DNA from: Thiomicrorhabdus chilensis DSM 12352
GTDB taxonomy: Bacteria > Pseudomonadota > Gammaproteobacteria > Thiomicrospirales > Thiomicrospiraceae
Assembly: GCF_000483485.1 (NCBI RefSeq)
Contig: NZ_KI519609.1
Coordinates: 1,145,460-1,209,459, forward strand
Length of the DNA stretch: 64,000 nucleotides
Reading direction: 5' to 3'
Below, piece after piece: positions 59,139 to 64,000 of this stretch. The notes under the pieces are model-generated. The model was given only the letters and a program-made list of their open reading frames with translations, made no database searches and had not been told where the DNA came from. Every line of letters begins with the position of its first letter. Positions within the stretch are counted from its first letter, which is position 1. A program made the translations under genes and the position numbers.

Positions 59139-61631
59139 ATGGCAGAAGTATCAATAAAACAGTTTTCGGAAACACTCAACCTTTCTGTAGATAAGTTGCT
59201 TTCACAGCTTGAAGCCTCAGGTGTAAAGGGGAAAAAAGCGGATGATGCGATCAGCGAAGATGAAAAACGTACTTTGTTGGCGTACCTGAAAAGTTTGCAT
59301 GGTGACAGCGCTGATGAAGCGCCCAAGAAAGTAACCCTTCGCCGCAAGCAGACATTGAATTTGTCGGCAGGATCCGGTTCAGGTAAGCGTACCGTCAATG
59401 TTGAAGTGCGAAAAAAACGCACCTACGTTAAAAAGACAGAAAGCGAACAGCCTGAAGTTCAGGAAGAAGCTCCGGTAGAAGAAGTCGTGAAGGCGTTAGA
59501 GTCGGAAGTGGCTGCTAAAACAGCAGAAACCACGGTAGCTCAGGAAGTCGCAGAAGAGAAAGTTTCTAGCACTCCGGCGGAAGAGGTTGTTGCTCCGGTT
59601 GAACCTGTTGTGGAAGAGACTCCAATTGAAGTGGTGGCACCGCTTCCAGAGAAGGAAGATCACTCTAAAGCGGCTAAAAAGGGTAAAAAATCCCGTCATG
59701 CCGAACCGGAAAAAGATGAGCCAAAAGCGAAGAAGGTTCTGAAAGAGAAGAAATCTTCGATTGGTGAAGACAACTTACGTCGTTTGAAAAAACGAAGAGG
59801 CCAGCAGTCTGGTCGCAAGAAGCCGGTTCAATCGGCACAGAATGAGCATGCATTCCAGAAGCCAACCGCTCCGGTCATCAAGGAAGTCAAGATTCCCGAA
59901 AGCATCAAACTTTCCGAACTGGCTGATCAGATGTCCGTCAAGGCAGGGGAAGTCATCAAGTTTATGATGATGAATCTGGGCACTATGGCTACCATCAACC
60001 AAGTATTGGATCAGGAAACGGCCATGCTTATCGTTGAAGAGATGGGACATAAGCCGGTTGCATTTAATGAAGTGACGATTGAAGATGAAGTCACCAGCCA
60101 GGAATATCACGGTGAAACCGTACAGCGTTCTCCGGTCGTGACCATTATGGGTCACGTTGACCATGGTAAGACGTCCTTGCTTGACTATATCCGTAAAGCT
60201 AAGGTGGCACATGGAGAAGCCGGGGGAATCACCCAGCATATCGGTGCCTACCATGTCGATACCGATAAAGGCGGGGTGACATTTATCGATACTCCTGGTC
60301 ACGCGGCCTTTACCGCAATGCGTGCGCGTGGTGCCAAGGTAACCGATGTGGTTGTCATTGTGGTGGCCGCTGACGACGGTGTGATGCCGCAGACTAAAGA
60401 AGCCATCCAGCATGCAAAAGCGTCTGGAGTAGGGATTGTGGTTGCCATCAACAAGATGGATAAGGAATCCGCCAATCCTGATCGCGTGATGCAGGAAATG
60501 GTTGCTGAGGAAGTGATTCCTGAAGATTGGGGTGGAAGCGTCCAGTTTATTCCAGTTTCCGCTAAAACAGGCATGGGTATCGATGATCTGTTGGATGCCA
60601 TTTCACTTGAATCGGAAATGTTGGAGCTTGAAGCCCCAACAGAAGGTCACGCCAAAGGCGTGGTGATCGAATCCCGTTTGGATAAAGGACGAGGTCCGGT
60701 TGCGACCGTATTGGTTCAGTCCGGTACCTTGAAAAAAGGCGATATCGCTTTGTGTGGTATGGAATATGGCCGTGTCCGCGCATTGGTCAGCGATTCTGGC
60801 GAAATGGTGGATTCAGCGGGTCCTTCGATTCCGGTCGAGATTTTGGGGCTTTCAAGTGTTCCGGTCGCCGGGGATGAGATGATTACCGTGGAAAGCGATC
60901 GTAAAGCGCGTGAAGCGGCCACCTTCCGTCAAGGCAAGTTCAAGGAACTTAAAATCGCCCGTCAGCAGAAATCTAAATTGGATAATATGTTCAACAAGAT
61001 GGCCGAAGGCGATATGCAGCACATTAATGTGGTGTTGAAAGCCGACGTGCAAGGTTCGATCGAAGCCATTTCCGATGCCTTGACCAAGTTATCTACCGAT
61101 GAAGTCAAAGTGACCATCGTATCCAGCGGCGTGGGTGGGGTGTCCGAAACTGATGCCAACTTGGCGATCGCGTCGGATGCCTTGATTGTCGGGTTTAACG
61201 TGCGTGCCGACGCCACTGCGAAACGTTTGATCGACAGCGAAGGCATCGGTCTGAAATACTACAGTGTCATTTATGAAATCGTCGATGACGTCAAACGCGC
61301 GATCGAAGGTAAGATGGCTCCAGACTTCAGAGAAGATATTGTCGGGGTTGCGGATGTGCGTGAAGTCTTCAAGGCTCCAAAAATCGGCTTGATTGCGGGT
61401 TGTATGGTGACAGAAGGCACGGTTAAACGAAACAATCCAATTCGTGTTCTGCGTGATAACATCGTTATCTACGAAGGTGTACTGGAATCTTTACGTCGCT
61501 TTAAAGATGACGTTCAAGAGGTTCAGAAAGGCATCGAATGCGGTATCGGCGTGAAAGATTACAATGATGTCAAAGTCGGTGATCAGATCGAGTGTTTCGA
61601 GCGTGTTGAGGTCAAACGAACTCTCGACTAA
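59139..61631 (+). CDS. infB: Translation initiation factor IF-2
   Basis: This 830-residue GTPase brings initiator tRNA to the 30S subunit. It has a short IF2-N domain, a long low-complexity linker rich in E, V, A and K (about 85-240), a second IF2-N domain, and the G domain with [16 protein letters not shown] near residue 338, DTPGHAAFT and NKMDK, followed by the conserved C-terminal domains. Spacing to nusA is 20 bases. Confidence 0.97.
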   Translation: MAEVSIKQFSETLNLSVDKLLSQLEASGVKGKKADDAISEDEKRTLLAYLKSLHGDSADEAPKKVTLRRKQTLNLSAGSGSGKRTVNVEVRKKRTYVKKTESEQPEVQEEAPVEEVVKALESEVAAKTAETTVAQEVAEEKVSSTPAEEVVAPVEPVVEETPIEVVAPLPEKEDHSKAAKKGKKSRHAEPEKDEPKAKKVLKEKKSSIGEDNLRRLKKRRGQQSGRKKPVQSAQNEHAFQKPTAPVIKEVKIPESIKLSELADQMSVKAGEVIKFMMMNLGTMATINQVLDQETAMLIVEEMGHKPVAFNEVTIEDEVTSQEYHGETVQRSPVVTIMGHVDHGKTSLLDYIRKAKVAHGEAGGITQHIGAYHVDTDKGGVTFIDTPGHAAFTAMRARGAKVTDVVVIVVAADDGVMPQTKEAIQHAKASGVGIVVAINKMDKESANPDRVMQEMVAEEVIPEDWGGSVQFIPVSAKTGMGIDDLLDAISLESEMLELEAPTEGHAKGVVIESRLDKGRGPVATVLVQSGTLKKGDIALCGMEYGRVRALVSDSGEMVDSAGPSIPVEILGLSSVPVAGDEMITVESDRKAREAATFRQGKFKELKIARQQKSKLDNMFNKMAEGDMQHINVVLKADVQGSIEAISDALTKLSTDEVKVTIVSSGVGGVSETDANLAIASDALIVGFNVRADATAKRLIDSEGIGLKYYSVIYEIVDDVKRAIEGKMAPDFREDIVGVADVREVFKAPKIGLIAGCMVTEGTVKRNNPIRVLRDNIVIYEGVLESLRRFKDDVQEVQKGIECGIGVKDYNDVKVGDQIECFERVEVKRTLD

Positions 61632-61665
61632 AAGAGTACATTTGATTAATCATCTAGACAAAATT

Positions 61666-61707
61666 GCGTTCAGCAGAATCGGCAGGCCTGTCGATTCTGC
61701 TGAACGC
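61666..61707 (+). repeat. Perfect 16-bp hairpin centred on GCAGGCCTGT between infB and rbfA
   Basis: GCGTTCAGCAGAATCG pairs perfectly with CGATTCTGCTGAACGC around GCAGGCCTGT (61682-61691). The octamer can extend the stem to a GGCC tetraloop. No T-run follows, so it is not an efficient terminator as drawn. Confidence 0.8.
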
Positions 61708-61714
61708 CAGTAAA

Positions 61715-61740
61715 GAAAATGCTCCAACTGGAGCATTTTC
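61715..61740 (+). terminator. Second hairpin between infB and rbfA
   Basis: GAAAATGCTCC and GGAGCATTTTC pair perfectly over 11 bases around AACT. TTTTC ends the stem and GCTTT follows, so it is a weak terminator or an mRNA-processing site in the operon. Confidence 0.6.
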
Positions 61741-61762
61741 GCTTTATGAGAATTCACAAAAT

Positions 61763-62125
61763 ATGAATCAACAGAACTTTAGCCGTCCGACTCGGGTGGC
61801 GCAAGAAATCAAGAAAACCCTGGCGGATTTGCTGTTAAGAGAAGCAAAAGACCCACGTTTTCACAAAATCAATTTAACCGATTGCAAAATTTCCAAGGAT
61901 TTGGCCGTGGCCAAGGTGCATTTTGCCTTGATCGGACACAATCAGGACGATCCGGAAGTGGCCAATGTGTTGCAGGCTCTGGACAAAGCTAAAGGATATT
62001 TAAGAAGTGAACTCGGTCGTCGTTTGAAATTACGTATCGTGCCGGACATTCGTTTCTATTATGATTCCGCTCCTGAGCACGCCGCTTATATCGAGGACTT
62101 GATTAATAAGGCTTTGAATAAGTAA
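61763..62125 (+). CDS. rbfA: Ribosome-binding factor A
   Basis: This 120-residue KH-like protein is needed for 16S rRNA 5' maturation and growth in the cold. FSRPTRVAQEIKKTLADLL near the start, the DLAVAKVHFALIG block and the IRFYYDSAPEHAAYIEDLI end are conserved. I chose the ATG at 61763. The frame continues upstream but only through the two hairpins. No strong ribosome-binding site is visible. It abuts truB. Confidence 0.95.
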   Translation: MNQQNFSRPTRVAQEIKKTLADLLLREAKDPRFHKINLTDCKISKDLAVAKVHFALIGHNQDDPEVANVLQALDKAKGYLRSELGRRLKLRIVPDIRFYYDSAPEHAAYIEDLINKALNK

Positions 62126-63064
62126 ATGGCTCAGTACAGACGACCGCCGCGCGAGAATATCAACGGCATAGTTTTGCTCAACAAGCCGGTTGGAGTTTCT
62201 TCCAACGGTATCCTGCAACAGGTGATGCGGATTTTTAACGCCAAAAAGGGCGGGCACACCGGCGCTTTGGATCCGTTTGCTACAGGATTGCTGCCTATCT
62301 GTTTGGGGGAAGCCACCAAGGTGTCAGGCTTGCTTTTGGATTCCGACAAACGCTACACGGCCACCTTGAAGTTGGGTGAACAGAGCGATACCGGGGACAC
62401 CGAAGGCGAGATCATCCAGCTTCTGCCGGTGCCTGAATTGAATGAGGCGGTTATCGAAGCCGTTTTTGAGCAGTTCAGAGGTGAGATAGAACAGGTTCCG
62501 CCGATGTATTCTGCACTCAAACATCAGGGCAAACCCTTGTATTACTATGCGCGAAAAGGCATTGAAATTGACAGGCCTGCCCGTCCTATCCGCATCTTGG
62601 CTTTAGATTTGATCGGTTTTTCAGAAAATGAAATCGTGTTTGACGTTTTGTGTTCCAAGGGTACCTATGTGCGTACCTTGGGTGAAGATATTGCCAAAGC
62701 CCTGGGAACAGTCGGGCACTTGACCGCGTTGCACCGCACCCAGACCGGGAGTTTGCACGGCGACCAGATGTTGACCCTGGAAGAGATCGAGGCACGCAAG
62801 CTTGAGTGCCTGCAACCGTTGGATATTGCGTTGCAGCACTTACAGCGTATTGATTTGGATGCAGAGCAGGCGGCTTTGATCAAGCAGGGGCAAAAGCTGC
62901 GCCTGGAACAGCCAAAAACCGATTTGGTGCGTTTTTACGACGATCAGGGTGTTTTTTTTGCGGTGGGTGAATGGCAAGTTGAAAAGCAGCTTTTAAAACC
63001 TAAGCGGGTGTTTAATTTGCCTTCCGGTCCTAATACGAACGCTCCCTCGGGTTCTAAGGCTTGA
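62126..63064 (+). CDS. truB: tRNA pseudouridine synthase TruB
   Basis: This 312-residue enzyme makes pseudouridine 55 in tRNAs. The catalytic aspartate is in GHTGALDPFATGLLP near residue 46, followed by YTATLKLGEQSDTGDTEG and the C-terminal PUA-like part. It starts directly after the rbfA stop. In most gammaproteobacteria rpsO follows truB. Here a rhodanese/methyltransferase gene does. Confidence 0.97.
   Translation: MAQYRRPPRENINGIVLLNKPVGVSSNGILQQVMRIFNAKKGGHTGALDPFATGLLPICLGEATKVSGLLLDSDKRYTATLKLGEQSDTGDTEGEIIQLLPVPELNEAVIEAVFEQFRGEIEQVPPMYSALKHQGKPLYYYARKGIEIDRPARPIRILALDLIGFSENEIVFDVLCSKGTYVRTLGEDIAKALGTVGHLTALHRTQTGSLHGDQMLTLEEIEARKLECLQPLDIALQHLQRIDLDAEQAALIKQGQKLRLEQPKTDLVRFYDDQGVFFAVGEWQVEKQLLKPKRVFNLPSGPNTNAPSGSKA
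62572..62579. repeat. CAGGCCTG inside truB
   Basis: It is read Arg-Pro. The minus-strand tail TCAATTTC fits the T-rich form. Confidence 0.6.
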
Positions 63065-63915
63065 TGATGTTGTTTGATTCTGCTGACGGTATTTTGGATT
63101 TGCGATCCTTTGAAGAGTTTAAGGTCGCGCATTTGCCTGAGTCCACCTGGATGGCGTGGCAAGATGTTCCGGACCACCTCAATGAGTTACCTGCCGCCCC
63201 CGCCAAACTGTTTCTGGTGGGATCGCATCAGGCTATTGAGGAAGTGAGCCTGTATCTGCACGAAAAAAACTATCAGGTCAGCGGTTCGCTTTTAATCAAT
63301 CATGCTGAGGATTTAGCGCGTTGGCAGCAGCAGCTACCAGGCCTGTTCATTTCCGGTAAAGAGTCCAAAACCTTGTGGTCTCCGAGTGCACTGGTAAAAG
63401 AATTTATTGAATCTGTGGTGACTGACTCAAAGTCGCATGCCGGTACAGCCATCGATTTGGGATGTGGAGGGGGCCGGGATGCGGTCTTCTTGGCCAAGCA
63501 AGGCTGGAAGGTCACGGCAATCGATCAGGAAAGTCGAGTGATAAAACGCGCTAAACAACTCGCGAGTCGCGCTGGTGCTTCTGTGAAATGGAAATGCTGC
63601 GATTTAAAGAAGGCGGGATGTTTGCCGGAAACCGAGTTTGATTTGGTCTTGGTGATGCGTTTTCTCAACCGTAATCTGTATTCAGAGATCGACGCGCGGG
63701 TGAAACCCGGTGGATGGCTTGTTTTCCAAACCTTTGTTGAGGGGGTTGAGGTCTTCGGCTCCCCCAAAAATCCTAACTATATCCTGCGAAAGGGCGAGTT
63801 AGCGCAAGTTTTTGCAGACTTTAAAGTGATAATTGATAGAATAGACATCTTGCCGGACGGCCGCCCAGTCGCCTGTTTTGTGGGGCAGAAGAGAGGCGGG
63901 AACCGTCCTGATTGA
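63064..63915 (+). CDS. Rhodanese-like / SAM-dependent methyltransferase fusion
   Basis: This protein of about 283 residues starts with a rhodanese-like domain (about 1-90). LDLRSFEEFKVAHLPES fits the fold, but the usual active-site Cys is replaced in LFLVGSHQAIEE, so sulphurtransfer is unlikely. From about residue 128, AIDLGCGGGRDAVFLAKQGW is the SAM-binding motif of a TehB-like methyltransferase. The ATG overlaps the truB stop, so the gene may belong to the operon. The substrate is unknown. Confidence 0.85.
   Translation: MMLFDSADGILDLRSFEEFKVAHLPESTWMAWQDVPDHLNELPAAPAKLFLVGSHQAIEEVSLYLHEKNYQVSGSLLINHAEDLARWQQQLPGLFISGKESKTLWSPSALVKEFIESVVTDSKSHAGTAIDLGCGGGRDAVFLAKQGWKVTAIDQESRVIKRAKQLASRAGASVKWKCCDLKKAGCLPETEFDLVLVMRFLNRNLYSEIDARVKPGGWLVFQTFVEGVEVFGSPKNPNYILRKGELAQVFADFKVIIDRIDILPDGRPVACFVGQKRGGNRPD
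63338..63345. repeat. CAGGCCTG inside the rhodanese/methyltransferase gene
   Basis: It is read Pro-Gly-Leu and followed by TTCATTTC. Confidence 0.6.
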
Positions 63916-63932
63916 TAGAGAGTGGAGAGAGT

Positions 63933-64000
63933 ATGATTAGCATGACCAGCAAGGAATTATTTAAATTTTTTCAAACCAATTTTATCTGTGAGTCGTTGAC
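63933..64000 (+). CDS. Start of an unidentified gene (3' end outside window)
   Basis: An ATG with GGAGAGA just upstream opens a frame of 22 codons, MISMTSKELFKFFQTNFICES, up to the window edge. It lies 17 bases after the methyltransferase gene. The fragment is too short to assign a family. Confidence 0.55.
   Translation, partial: MISMTSKELFKFFQTNFICESL

Noticed and set aside
59775-60413. Open frame of 212 codons opposite infB
   Set aside because: Antisense to conserved IF-2 sequence, no domain, no ribosome-binding site noted.

Overview
The window looks like an ordinary stretch of chromosome from a gammaproteobacterium of moderate GC content. Three conserved gammaproteobacterial gene orders support this: rnfABCDGE-nth, mutL-miaA-hfq-hflX-hflK-hflC-(DUF2065)-purA, and rimP-nusA-infB-rbfA-truB. 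hisZ upstream of purA and the Rnf complex fit a free-living, possibly chemolithoautotrophic gammaproteobacterium (Thiomicrospira/Hydrogenovibrio-like is my guess, not something the sequence proves). I see no CRISPR array, prophage, insertion sequence, rRNA or tRNA gene.

Layout. 1-2.6 kb: the end of a chemoreceptor gene, a DUF155/RMD1 membrane protein, a small membrane protein and a DUF1841 protein. 2.6-11.1 kb (minus strand): metG, then rnfA, B, C, D, G, E and nth, mostly overlapping or a few bases apart. 11.4-13.0 kb: an orphan STAS-domain protein and the Fe-S carrier mrp, facing each other across a two-way terminator. 13.3-23.2 kb (plus): mutL to purA, covering mismatch repair, tRNA modification, the Hfq RNA chaperone, the HflKC membrane complex, HisZ and PurA. 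23.3-28.8 kb: a CheY-like receiver, the PpiD periplasmic chaperone, a small cupin, hflD-mnmA and an RluE-type pseudouridine synthase. 28.9-37.9 kb: monomeric isocitrate dehydrogenase, a REC-REC-GGDEF protein, a host-attachment family protein, a PhnA-like protein, a CbpA-like J-domain protein and clpS-clpA. 38.1-42.9 kb (minus): aat, then sdhC, D, A, B, sdhE and infA. 43.0-50.0 kb: dnaE, a hybrid histidine kinase interrupted by an in-frame TAG, and the RNA 2',3'-cyclic phosphodiesterase thpR. 50.3-56.9 kb: an acetate cluster with acs, a DUF485 small subunit, actP, a cNMP-CBS-DUF294 protein and a DEDDh exonuclease. 57.0-64.0 kb: a leader region with promoter, 9-codon frame and terminator, then rimP-nusA-infB-rbfA-truB, a rhodanese/methyltransferase fusion and the start of one more gene.

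The most unusual signal is not a gene. The palindromic octamer CAGGCCTG occurs 18 times by my reading, where base composition predicts about one. It lies in genes in all three reading frames, and between genes it often sits at the centre of long hairpins whose stems are unrelated to one another. Three of these hairpins carry the identical central decamer GCAGGCCTGT. The octamer is usually followed by a pyrimidine-containing spacer and a T-run, much as known DNA-uptake signals have a core and an AT-rich tail. It could be an uptake-signal-like repeat, a HIP1-like repeat or a family of terminator-associated palindromes. Other points worth attention are the amber codon splitting the kinase receiver domain, the rimP leader, and the tandem perfect hairpins inside the infB-rbfA gap.
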